NCBI GenBank assembly: GCA_018401565.1
Contig: JAGYKS010000039.1
Span: 310,001-374,000, forward strand
DNA from: Acidimicrobiales bacterium
GTDB taxonomy: Bacteria; Actinomycetota; Acidimicrobiia; Acidimicrobiales; Acidimicrobilacustridaceae
DNA: 64,000 nt
Direction: 5' to 3'
The translations under genes were made by a program, and so were the position numbers. Each line of letters starts with the position of its first letter. Positions within the stretch are counted from its first letter, which is position 1. Below the pieces are notes generated by a model. It did not search any database, was not told the origin of the DNA, and worked only from the letters and a program-made list of their open reading frames with translations. Below are positions 39,097 to 47,523 of the stretch, one piece after another.

Positions 39097-40107
39097 ACCG
39101 AGGTCACCGAGCTGGCCACCGCCATCGGCACCCTGCCCGGCGACCTGGCCACCCACCTCACCGCTGCGGTGCCGCCCGTCGAGCTGGCGAACGTGGACCC
39201 CGAGACCTGGCACCGGCTTACCGACGCCTGGCGGGCCGGGCGCCACCTGGGAGCGTTTTTGGCCGCCCATGCCAACGGGGCCGCCCTTGCCACCGCCGCC
39301 GACGGCCTGCGCAACAGACCACCCCAACGTGTTGAGTGGCGTGGACCCCAACGCACCCCGGGTGACGACACCGTTCCCGCCGACCTGCGCATCGACCACG
39401 TGTACCTGGTGAGCTGCAAGTACCTGTCCAGGGTGCTGCTCAACGCCGGGCCTCCCCGGTTGTTCGACCGGTTGCTGGTGGGCGACGAACGATCGGGACG
39501 CAACTGGTTTTCCACCACGGCGCCGCAACCGTTCCAGGCGTTGTACCGGGCTGCGGTCGACGAACTCAATCTGCCGGCGATGCCCGACCATGTCGACGAC
39601 CTCACCCGGGACCAGCAACGCACCCTCAAGGACTCTCTGCCCGACCGCACCCTGCCCCCGGCACTCATCGGACCCTGGGCCGACCTGTGCCAGGCGGTGG
39701 CCCACGAGTCCGCCGCACGATGGGCCAGTGCCCTGGCCTCGCCCCGTGACCAGCTGCGGATGCTGTGGCGTCTGCTGCGCATCGCATCGGTCACCTACTT
39801 CGTGCTCGGCACCCAGCCAACGCGCCGCCAGCGGCCGCCGTCGGTGCTGCGACTGCGGGTGGATTCGGCGTGGGACTGGTCCCAGGCCTACGAACTGCGC
39901 AGCCTCACCGTGTCGGCACGTCCCGCCGGGCAGCCCGAAGTGGGGTGGCAGGCCGTGATCGCCGGGCGCCACGACGGCACCGAGCACGAGGTGCTCGGCC
40001 ATGTCGAGGTGCGGTGGAGCCATGGCCGGTTCATGGGGTCACCCGAAGCCAAGGTGTACCTCGACACCCCCCACACCCGGGTGCCGGGGTATCACCCGCT
40101 GGTTTGA
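39082..40107 (+). CDS. protein of unknown function next to the methylase, restriction-partner candidate
   Basis: 341 residues, no signal peptide or membrane helix. A segment near residue 105 reads DHVYLVSCKYLSRVL, reminiscent of the D-x(n)-(E/S)-x-K core of PD-(D/E)xK nucleases, but the acidic residue before the Lys is Ser/Cys, so this is tentative. Downstream is a helical region (ARWASALAS, LRMLWRLLRIASVTYFVLG). It begins 41 bases after the methylase stop on the same strand. Position alone suggests a cognate nuclease or a methylase accessory protein. No family recognised. Confidence 0.5.
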   Translation: MPGELTEVTELATAIGTLPGDLATHLTAAVPPVELANVDPETWHRLTDAWRAGRHLGAFLAAHANGAALATAADGLRNRPPQRVEWRGPQRTPGDDTVPADLRIDHVYLVSCKYLSRVLLNAGPPRLFDRLLVGDERSGRNWFSTTAPQPFQALYRAAVDELNLPAMPDHVDDLTRDQQRTLKDSLPDRTLPPALIGPWADLCQAVAHESAARWASALASPRDQLRMLWRLLRIASVTYFVLGTQPTRRQRPPSVLRLRVDSAWDWSQAYELRSLTVSARPAGQPEVGWQAVIAGRHDGTEHEVLGHVEVRWSHGRFMGSPEAKVYLDTPHTRVPGYHPLV

Positions 40108-40138
40108 GAAACCCACCCGGGGTGCGAGAGTGGACCCC

Positions 40139-42957
40139 ATGACGGCGCTGCACACCATCACCCCGTGGACCACGGATGCGGGTGCAGTCGCCGCCGACCT
40201 TGACGTCGACCCCGCCACCGGCCTCACCGATGCCGAGGCAGCCCGGCGTCTGGCCGAGATCGGCCCCAACGAACTGGCTGCGGTGGCCCGGGTGCCGGCA
40301 TGGCGACGCTTCGCCGCCCAGTTCGCCGACCGCCTGATCATCATCCTGCTGGTGGCCGCAGCGGTGGCCCTGGTGGTGTCACGCGAGGTCAAGACACCGG
40401 CAGTGGTGCTGGTGGTGGTGATCATCAATGCCACCGTGGGTTTCATCCAGGAACGAAAGGCAGAGGCCGCCCTCGACGCCCTGCGCAACCTCATGGTGCC
40501 CACCGCCCGGGTCCGCCGCAACGGGGCCGTCACCGAGCTGGCGTCCACCAGCGTGGTGCCCGGCGATGTCGTGCTGCTCGACGCCGGCGACCGGGTTCCC
40601 GCCGACGGCCGTCTGGCAACGGCAACAAACCTGGAAGTGGACGAGTCCACCCTCACCGGCGAGAGCCAGCCGGTGGGCAAGTCGGCCACCGTGATGCCCA
40701 CCGCCCACGGTGTCGACGTTGCGTTGGCCGACCGCACCACCATGGTCCACGCCAACACCACCGTCACCCGCGGACGCGGGGAAATGCTGGTGACCGCCAC
40801 CGGCATGGACACCCAGCTGGGTCACATCGCCGGGCTGCTCACCACCGCCGGCACCGGCACCACCCCCCTGCAGCGCCAGCTCGATGGGCTGGCACGCAAT
40901 CTGGCCTGGCTGTCGGGCGGCATCGTCACCGTGGTTGCGGCCATCGGCCTGTTGCGGGGCGAGTCGGTGAGCGACGTGCTGCTCACGGCGGTGGCCCTGG
41001 CCGTGGCCACCATCCCCGAAGGTCTGCCGGCGGTCACCGCCGTCACCCTCGCCCTGGGGGTGTCGCGCATGGCCCGGCGCAACGCCATCATCAAGCGCAT
41101 GGCCAGCGTCGAGACGCTGGGATGCACCGACGTGGTGTGCACCGACAAGACCGGCACGCTCACCCTCAACCAGATGACGGTTCATGCACTGGTGGTGGGC
41201 GATGTGTCCCACAGCGTGGACGGGCACGGCTACGACCCGGTGGGCACCATCGATCCACCTCCGGGGCCCCGCACCACCGATGTGCTGCTTGGACTGGCGC
41301 TGTGCAGCGACGCCGTGACCGAACACGACGACAACGGCGCCTGGTCGGTGGTGGGTGACCCCACCGAGGGTGCGGTGGTGGTGCTGGCGGCAAAAGGCGG
41401 CGTGGACGCCGTCAGCCAACGGGCGGCGACGCCCCGGCTGGCCGAGGTGCCGTTCGACTCCACCAACAAGTTCATGGCCACCGCGCACCGCACAACCGCA
41501 CCCGGCGGCGACGTCGTGCTCTACGTCAAGGGCGCCATCGACGTGCTGATGGACCGGGCCGTCGACGCCATGGGCCCCGATGGCTCCCGTCAGCCCATCG
41601 GTGCGGCCCGGGCGTCACTGGAGGCGCACAACCAGCGCATGGCGTCGGCGGGGATGCGGGTGTTGGCGCTGGCGTCGCGCACCTTCACCGACGAGGCCTT
41701 CGACGCCGCCATGGCCGCACAACCCCGATCCCGCCAGCCTGGTGGCACACCTCACCATCGAGGCCATGGTCGGCATCGTGGACCCGGCCCGGCCCGAGGC
41801 CGCCACCGCCATCGCCGAGGCCCACCAGGCCGGGATGCGCGTGCGCATGATCACCGGCGACCACGCCGTCACTGCCACTGCCATCGCCACACAACTGGGC
41901 TTGGGCACCACCGCACACTGACGTTGCCGGCAACGCGAACGTCGGCAATGCGACGTCGGCGGGGCAACCGTGGAGGTGGTGACCGGGGCCGACCTCGACG
42001 CCATGGACGACGCCGAGCTGGACCGACGGGTGGGCAGCATCGACGTGTACGCCCGGGTGTCACCCGAGCACAAGCTGCGCCTGGTGACGTCGCTGCAGCG
42101 CACCGGTCAGGTGGTGGCGATGACCGGCGACGGCGTCAACGACGCCCCTGCGCTCAAGCAGGCCGACATCGGCGTGGCCATGGGCATCACCGGCACCGAA
42201 GTGTCCAAGGAGGCCGCCACCATGGTGCTGGCCGACGACAACTTCGCCACCATCGTGGCAGCGGTGGGTGAGGGTCGGGCCATCTACGACAACATCGTGA
42301 AGTTCGTGCGTTTCCAGCTCAGCACCACCCTGGGGTTCGCCGCCCTGTTCCTGCTGGCAGCGGTGCTGGGCATCGCCGGCGGCAAGCCGTTCACCGCCAT
42401 CGCCATCTTGTGGGTGAACATCATCATGGACGGCCCCCCGGCGCTGTCGCTGGGTCTGGACCCTGCCGCCCCCGACGTGATGCAGCGCCAGCCCCGTCCA
42501 CTGGCCGAGCGCATCCTCACCCCCCAGCGATGGGTCACCATCGGCATCGCTGCGGTGGTCATGGCCGCTGGCACCCTGGCGGTGCTCACCCTGGCACCGG
42601 GACCCGAACCGTCGGCAGGCGCCGCCACGGTGGCCGGCACCATGGCGTTCACCACCTTCGTGCTGTTCCAGTTCTTCAACATCCTCAACGCCCGCAAGCG
42701 ACACCGCCACGGTGTTCTCAGCGGCCACGCTGACCAACAATCGCCTGTGGATGTCGCTGGCTGCGGTCGTTGCCCTACAGGTTGCGGTGGTGCACGTGGG
42801 TTGGTTCCAGAACCTGTTCGACACCACCTCGATCACCGCCACCCAATGGGCGGTGTGCATCGCCGTGGCCTCGTCGGTGTTGTGGATCGAGGAAGTGCGC
42901 AAGCTGGCATTACGCAGGCTGGCATTGCGCAAGCTGGCCCTGCGCAGGCTTGCCTGA
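40139..42957 (+). CDS. P-type cation-transporting ATPase (Ca2+/PacL type), frame broken
   Basis: P2-type ATPase of about 935 residues. Actuator LTGESQP, phosphorylation site CTDKTGTLT, nucleotide domain (KGAIDVLMD), and hinge VAMTGDGVNDAPALKQAD are present in order, with ten predicted helices. Frames change near 41735, between 41915 and 41970, and near 42710; the hinge region after 41970 is intact. PEGLP in helix M4 supports Ca2+ or a related divalent cation. The last 20 residues are a LALRRLALRKL repeat. ATG 40139 is 32 bases after the preceding gene. Confidence 0.88.
42903..42957 (+). repeat. 15-bp tandem repeat at the end of the P-type ATPase gene
   Basis: Roughly four imperfect units of CTGGCATTGCGCAAG type give a C-terminal run LALRRLALRKLALRRLA. 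The period is five codons, making a small amphipathic basic helix that would sit at the membrane surface. Confidence 0.75.
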
Positions 42958-43030
42958 CTGGCCGCGCCACGCCGGGCTCATGCCGACCGGGCCGACGTCG
43001 CCGAGCTGTCGGTCACGCCTGCACAGCAGG

Positions 43031-43060
43031 TATCATGTACAACATGTCGTACAACACTGT
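43031..43060 (+). promoter_or_regulatory. promoter and operator repeats of the Phd-like gene
   Basis: TATCAT (43031-43036) is a fair -10 box seven bases from an ATG at 43044, suggesting leaderless transcription. GTACAACA occurs twice (43037-43044 and 43049-43056), with a 12-base spacing, and GTAC halves form an inverted pair. Autoregulation by the antitoxin is the likely use. Confidence 0.45.
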
Positions 43061-43478
43061 CTCGATGGGAACCGCCGAGTTCCGCCAGGACGTGAGTGAG
43101 CCCAAGCTCAGCCACCTGCTGGCTGAACACCCCGTGGTGCGCGTTGGCCGTTACCGCGATCGCCCAGTCGCTGTCGTGGTGTCCCCCGAGACGTTCGATG
43201 AGATGTCGCGGGATCACGAGACCGTCGAGCAGCTCCGCGCCTTCGTCCCACTCCTTGCCGCGGCGATCTCCACCGGAGCCGTACTCCCGTCAGAGACGCT
43301 CGAACAGCTCGGGCTCGAACTGAATGACGACACCTGGCAGACGCTCAACGAGATCCAGCGCCTACTGCCGGTCCGGTTGGCGCAGGACCCTGAGGGGTCC
43401 CCGATCGCCCGCGCCACACTCCGGGCCATGCCGTACGTTGACGACCTGGATGAGGAGCTTGAGCTCCTCGACGACTGA
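43044..43478 (+). CDS. Phd/YefM-like antitoxin with a long C-terminal extension
   Basis: 144 residues. The N-terminal 60 (GTAEFRQDVSEPKLSHLL, then VVRVGRYRDRPVAVVVSPETFDEM) match the Phd/YefM fold that binds DNA and folds its tail around a toxin. The remaining 80 residues are helical and acidic (ELELLDD at the end) and are longer than usual. Three possible ATGs (43035, 43044, 43065); 43044 is favoured by the -10 box. The partner begins two bases after its stop. Regulation is probably through the direct repeats at its start. Confidence 0.72.
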   Translation: MSYNTVSMGTAEFRQDVSEPKLSHLLAEHPVVRVGRYRDRPVAVVVSPETFDEMSRDHETVEQLRAFVPLLAAAISTGAVLPSETLEQLGLELNDDTWQTLNEIQRLLPVRLAQDPEGSPIARATLRAMPYVDDLDEELELLDD

Positions 43479-43479
43479 G

Positions 43480-44070
43480 GTGGCAGGCGACAGCTGGTAC
43501 CCGGCTGCCGACGGGTACTGGGTACCAGAGAGCGAAGCGGGCCACTACCCGCTGCGCTACGGAGACGTGTGCGCAACACCAAACCCGAGCGGGTGCGTCA
43601 CTGCCGACGGAAAGCACTGGGCGAGGGTGATGGTCCTGCACCCCAGCTGCGAACTCGGCGCCAAGTCCGCCGATCACACCGAGGTGGTGGTTGGGCGCAT
43701 CAACCCCGTGACGTCGATCAGCGCCAGACAGCGGCCGCCGGTTCGGGTGGGATGGTCCGAAGCCGGCGGGGTACTGCGCGTGGCGCATGCCAACACCTTC
43801 TGGATGCCGCCAACGCCTGACCAGGACGACGACGTCGACTGGTACCTCGACTTCCAGCGCGTGGTGCGCGTCCCGCTGACCCAGCTGCGAGCCGCAGGAC
43901 GCATGGCTGCGATGACGCACGATGCGTGGCTGGCGCTGATCCGGCGCGAGCTGTACTACCGGTACCGCTGGCTCGTCAGCCCCGCAGACGTGATGGCCAA
44001 CGAAGCGGCCCGGATCTCCGGCGATCGGGGATTCCTGGGGCCTCGGCCGTCCTGGGCGCCACCAGCCTGA
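43480..44070 (+). CDS. unknown protein coupled to the Phd-like gene, toxin candidate
   Basis: 196 residues starting at GTG 43480. It has a conserved-looking core (ARVMVLHPSCELGAKSADH) with a Cys and two His, a central LDFQRVVRVPLTQLRAAGR and a C-terminal helical part (WLALIRRELYYRYRWL). No membrane helix or signal peptide. No domain I can name. Tight coupling (two-base gap) after an antitoxin-like gene suggests a toxin or an effector neutralised by it. Confidence 0.5.
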   Translation: MAGDSWYPAADGYWVPESEAGHYPLRYGDVCATPNPSGCVTADGKHWARVMVLHPSCELGAKSADHTEVVVGRINPVTSISARQRPPVRVGWSEAGGVLRVAHANTFWMPPTPDQDDDVDWYLDFQRVVRVPLTQLRAAGRMAAMTHDAWLALIRRELYYRYRWLVSPADVMANEAARISGDRGFLGPRPSWAPPA

Positions 44071-44113
44071 CGCCCGCCCCGCAGCAGCGATGCGCCATCG
44101 CCTGGCTCACCGC

Positions 44114-44198
44114 ACTGCCAAACTCGCCGCACTGCCAAACTCGCCGCACTGCCAAACTCGCCGTCTGCCGAACTCGCCGATCTGCCGAACTCGCCGTG
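44114..44198 (+). repeat. 17-bp tandem repeat, five units
   Basis: Units of ACTGCCAAACTCGCCGC type: 44114-44130, 44131-44147, 44148-44164, then two diverged units to 44198. It lies in the gap between the toxin candidate and the P450. Seventeen is not a multiple of three, and no gene crosses it. Confidence 0.9.
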
Positions 44199-44205
44199 CT
44201 GCCTG

Positions 44206-45429
44206 TCACTTCGGGGTGAGCGTGACCTGCAGATCCTTGATGCCGTTGATGAAGTTCGACCGCAGACGACGAGCCGGCGCACGCTGCTCCCAGGTGGCCT
44301 GACGCAACAGCTCGGTGAACACCACCTTCATCTCGGCCCGGGCCAGGTTGGCGCCAAGGCAGAAGTGGGGGCCGCCGCCGCCGAAGGCGATGTGCTGGCT
44401 GGCGTCGCGCTCCACGTTGAACGTGTACGGATCCTCGAACACCGTCTCGTCACGGTTGGCCGAGATATGCCAGAACACCACACCGGAGTTGTCGGGGATG
44501 TCCACGCCGGCCAGGGTGACGTCTCGGGTGGTCTGGCGACGAAAGTGCATCACCGGTGACCCCCACCGCAGGATCTCCTCGATGGCACCGTCGATGAGGC
44601 TGGGGTCGTCACGCAGCTTCTGCTGCTGGTCGGGGTTTTCCAGCAAGGCCAGCATCCCGTGACTGATGGCGTTGCGGGTGGTCTCGTTGCCGGCCACGGC
44701 CAGCAACAAAAAGAACACGTTGAACTCCTCGACGGTGAGGTGCTCGCCGTCCACCTCGGCACTCAGCAGCTTGGACACGATGTCGTCGCGGGGGTTGGCC
44801 TTGCGCTCGTCAGCCAGTTCCTGGGCGTAGGCGTACATCTCGATCATGGCCGCCATGGCCTCTTCCTCGTCCACCTGGTAGTCGGGGTCCTCGGCACCCA
44901 CCATGCGGTTGGACAGGTCGAAGATCCGGCGCCGGTCCTCACGGGGCACACCCAGGAACTCGGCGATGGCGATCAGCGGCAGTTCACAGGCCACCTGCTC
45001 CACGAACTCCACGTCACCGGTCTCCACGGCCTCGGCCACAATCGTCCGGGCCTCCTCGGCCAGATGCTCCTGGAGCTGGCGGATCATGGCCGGGGTGAAG
45101 CCCTTGTTCACCACCTTGCGCAGCTTGGTGTGCTCGGGCGGATCCATGTTCACCATCATCAGGCGCTGCTGGTCGAGAATGTCTTCCATGCCGGGCATGG
45201 TCAACGACGACGCCAGCCACGACGAGTAGTTGGAGGCGTCCCGATTGACCGCCGTGAGGTCCTCATGTCGGGTCACGTTCCAAAACACCCGCCCGTCAGG
45301 AAGTTCCTGACGCCACACCGGTGCCGATCGCCGCAACTCGGCGAACCACTCGTGGGGCACACGTTCGGCGTACACGTCGGAATCAAACAGGTTCACAGAT
45401 GCAAGGTCCACGTTTTCCACGAAGTCCAC
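44206..45429 (-). CDS. cytochrome P450 (CYP125/CYP142-like)
   Basis: Intact P450 of 407 residues. I-helix AVAGNETTRNA (with the oxygen-activating acid/Thr pair), ExxR in EEILRWGSP, and heme motif FGGGGPHFCLGANLAR. Overall it looks like the CYP125/CYP142/CYP124 group that hydroxylates sterol side chains or branched fatty acids, though the substrate is inferred. Starts at GTG 45429. The operator at 45446-45460 is immediately upstream. It must borrow a ferredoxin, perhaps that at 2056. Confidence 0.88.
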   Translation of the reverse strand: MDFVENVDLASVNLFDSDVYAERVPHEWFAELRRSAPVWRQELPDGRVFWNVTRHEDLTAVNRDASNYSSWLASSLTMPGMEDILDQQRLMMVNMDPPEHTKLRKVVNKGFTPAMIRQLQEHLAEEARTIVAEAVETGDVEFVEQVACELPLIAIAEFLGVPREDRRRIFDLSNRMVGAEDPDYQVDEEEAMAAMIEMYAYAQELADERKANPRDDIVSKLLSAEVDGEHLTVEEFNVFFLLLAVAGNETTRNAISHGMLALLENPDQQQKLRDDPSLIDGAIEEILRWGSPVMHFRRQTTRDVTLAGVDIPDNSGVVFWHISANRDETVFEDPYTFNVERDASQHIAFGGGGPHFCLGANLARAEMKVVFTELLRQATWEQRAPARRLRSNFINGIKDLQVTLTPK

Positions 45430-45445
45430 GCTAGTTGCCCCAAAC

Positions 45446-45460
45446 CTGACGTGTCGTCAG
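45446..45460. promoter_or_regulatory. TetR-type palindrome upstream of the second P450
   Basis: CTGACG, TGT, CGTCAG: a perfect 6-3-6 inverted repeat 17 bases upstream of the GTG start. This is a sensible place for a repressor to block the promoter. The regulator is not in the window. Confidence 0.5.
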
Positions 45461-45569
45461 AAACCTTGTGGGACGCAACTGTGGGTGCCACGAACCGCCA
45501 CCCCTGGCACAGTGCCGACCCACAGCGCATCGCCCAACCACTGCACCCGCAAACTGCCGACCTACAGGG

Positions 45570-46001
45570 TCAGGAGACCACCGCAACGCCGGTTGCGCTG
45601 TTGGCCTCGGCAACGCTGCCGAGGTTGGTCAGGTCGGTGAACCCGAGCCCCTGCATGCGGTCGATGGCGGCACCAGACCGGTTACCGCTGCGGCAGTAGA
45701 CGAGGTACGTGGCTGACGGGTCCAGCTGGGCAACCTGCTGGTCGAAGTCGGGGGATTGCACATCGATGTTGATGGCGCCCTCAAGGTGTCCCGATGCGAA
45801 CTCCGCTGGTGTGCGCACATCCAGCAACACCGCCCCCGAAGCAACCGCCTCGGCAGACGATCCTGCAGCGCTGTCGGCTGACGAACACGCCGCCATGGTC
45901 ATGGGGGCGAGGCCCAGCAGGGCCACAACACCCACGGCGGCGATCCGGGTTCGCAGGCGGTCTCGAAGCAACATGGGACGAAGAGCCGAAGATGCTGACA
46001 T
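45570..46001 (-). CDS. rhodanese-domain lipoprotein
   Basis: 143 residues. Signal peptide with lipobox MTMAACSS near residue 38, then one rhodanese domain: LLDVRTPAEFASGHLEGAIN and the active-site loop YCRSGNRS with the persulfide Cys. It would be a membrane-anchored sulfurtransferase outside the cytoplasm. ATG 46001 follows a TATAAA box and the operator 46013-46028, consistent with leaderless transcription. A rhodanese behind a CsoR/CstR-type site fits control by reactive sulfur or copper. Confidence 0.87.
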   Translation of the reverse strand: MSASSALRPMLLRDRLRTRIAAVGVVALLGLAPMTMAACSSADSAAGSSAEAVASGAVLLDVRTPAEFASGHLEGAINIDVQSPDFDQQVAQLDPSATYLVYCRSGNRSGAAIDRMQGLGFTDLTNLGSVAEANSATGVAVVS

Positions 46002-46012
46002 CTCGTCATTTT

Positions 46013-46028
46013 ATACCCCATGGGGTAT
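46013..46028. promoter_or_regulatory. CsoR/CstR-type palindrome over the rhodanese promoter
   Basis: ATACCCCATGGGGTAT is a perfect 16-bp palindrome, the G-tract inverted repeat known for CsoR-family copper or persulfide sensors. On the minus strand it is directly followed by TATAAA and then, eight bases later, the rhodanese ATG, so the operator overlaps the -10 region. A second site of the same kind is at 56445. Confidence 0.75.
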
Positions 46029-46037
46029 TAAGGGCAA

Positions 46038-46619
46038 CTAGGCCCTGCGTGCCGCCATTCGTCCGAGGGAGTCGGTAACTGCCCGGGACAACGCCATCGA
46101 CGCGCACACCATGCCCACTGTTCCCGTCGTGATCAGCGGAATCTCGCCCAACAACATGCCGTAGGTGAACCACAACACCCCCGACGCTCCCGTCAACACC
46201 CACCGCCATATCGACACGCCGTGCACCACCGGGGCCCGCCAGGCTGCCCAGGCCTGGGGTCCCAGACCAATGATGAGACCGATCACCAGCATCGACCCAA
46301 TGGCACCCATGACCAATGCCGCCCCCAGCGCCGAAGCCCACAGCAGCATCCACCACAGGTCGGTGGAGGACCTGTGGGGCCACACCAGAACCAGTTGCAC
46401 CGCACTCAGCACGCCAACCACCAGCGATGAGACCAGCACCACCATGATCCCACTAGTGATGCCGTAGGCGATCCAACCCAACTCGGTCACGAAGTAGATG
46501 CCGGTACCGATACTCGACAGACCTGACACCGACCGGGTGCGCAACAGTCGCACCGACTGCGGCATCAACTCCGACACCAACGCCACCATTGCGGCCACCC
46601 CAATCAGGGTGGTGATGGT
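46038..46619 (-). CDS. PQ-loop / SWEET-like membrane protein
   Basis: 193 residues with seven likely helices and two PQ-loop-type motifs: MPQSVRLLRTRSVSGLS near residue 20 and GPQAWAAWRAPVVHGVS near residue 120. This is a SemiSWEET-like pair in one chain, seen in small sugar or amino-acid-facing transporters. GTG 46619 gives this arrangement, with GGGGTA seven bases before it. It ends ten bases from the rhodanese operator. No clear partner. Confidence 0.7.
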   Translation of the reverse strand, partial: TITTLIGVAAMVALVSELMPQSVRLLRTRSVSGLSSIGTGIYFVTELGWIAYGITSGIMVVLVSSLVVGVLSAVQLVLVWPHRSSTDLWWMLLWASALGAALVMGAIGSMLVIGLIIGLGPQAWAAWRAPVVHGVSIWRWVLTGASGVLWFTYGMLLGEIPLITTGTVGMVCASMALSRAVTDSLGRMAARRA

Positions 46620-46791
46620 CACGGGTACCCCACGCACCCAGGCACAACATCCACACCCCAGCGCTGCACACGACCGATCCCCACGTGGCGAGCCTAGTGA
46701 TCGGGTCCAGTTCGGCCCCGACCCAGCAACACCAACCGCCAGTGCAATGCACCATCGCATCCCTCTACCGGGACTCTGCCACTATGGGCAA

Positions 46792-47327
46792 ATGGCTTCG
46801 AACCCGACAGGCACACGAATCGCTCACCTCGACACCCTCACCGCTGCTGAAAAAAGCTCGTGCTGGGCACCACCACCTCACGTCTGGCCGAGCTGGACGA
46901 GGATGCACTCCTGGACCTTTTGGCACGGGTCCGCCGACTGCGCGACAAATACGTGATGCTGTACCGACGACAGGGATCAGCAACCGTCAAGAAGGCCAAA
47001 GCCCGCGCCGCCACCACCAACGCCAACACCGGCACTGCCATCAAGGCTGAGGTGTTTGAGGATGCACTGGGTCGCATCAGTCGTCGGCTGGCCAGCGCCG
47101 CCCGACAAGAAGCCGCCCGACTGCGCAGTGAGCGTCTGGCCGCAGCCCGGGCCGTGCGCACCACAGGCAAGGCTGCCAAACCAAAGGCGCCATCATCGGT
47201 CGCCGCAGGCGGATCAGCCGCCCGTACCACCACTACCCGAGCCAAGCGACCGCCCATCCAGACCAAGATCGCTGCCTCCACCAAGGCCGGCGGCAAACGA
47301 TCACAGGCCAAGCGCGACAGTCGCTGA
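46792..47327 (+). CDS. basic coiled/helical protein, one frameshift
   Basis: About 178 residues. ATG 46792 begins ASNPTGTRIAHLDTLT; a run of six A at 46850-46855 is one short, and repair gives EKKLVLGTTTSRLAELDEDALL. A helical Leu/Asp-rich stretch with LLARVRRLRDKYVMLYRRQ then gives way to an Ala/Lys/Thr-rich tail with KRPP and KKAKARA motifs, like histone-H1-like or nucleoid proteins. It is preceded by 172 bases of spacer from the PQ-loop gene. Function inferred only from composition. Confidence 0.6.
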
Positions 47328-47399
47328 CACAGCCCCACCAGACACAGCCCCACCAGACACAGCCCCACTGGTCACAGCCCCGCTGGTCACAGCCCACTG
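47326..47399 (+). repeat. 15-bp tandem repeat at the 3' end of the basic protein
   Basis: Units of GACACAGCCCCACCA type: 47326-47340, 47341-47355, 47356-47370, 47371-47385 and a shortened fifth to 47399. The first unit overlaps the TGA stop of the basic protein. Fits a minisatellite left in the 3' untranslated region. Confidence 0.88.
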
Positions 47400-47523
47400 G
47401 TCACACTCCAGCGACGTTCACCCCGATTGGTAAACGTATGGTGGGGATCGTCTAGCTTCATCTGGTCACCGGTCCGACGGCCACATCATCATCTCCCACG
47501 ACCGACCGGTCACCCTCCACCAC

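Noticed and set aside
44114..44198. Possible CRISPR array
   Set aside because: Repeats are contiguous with no spacers and no cas genes are in the window; it is a minisatellite.
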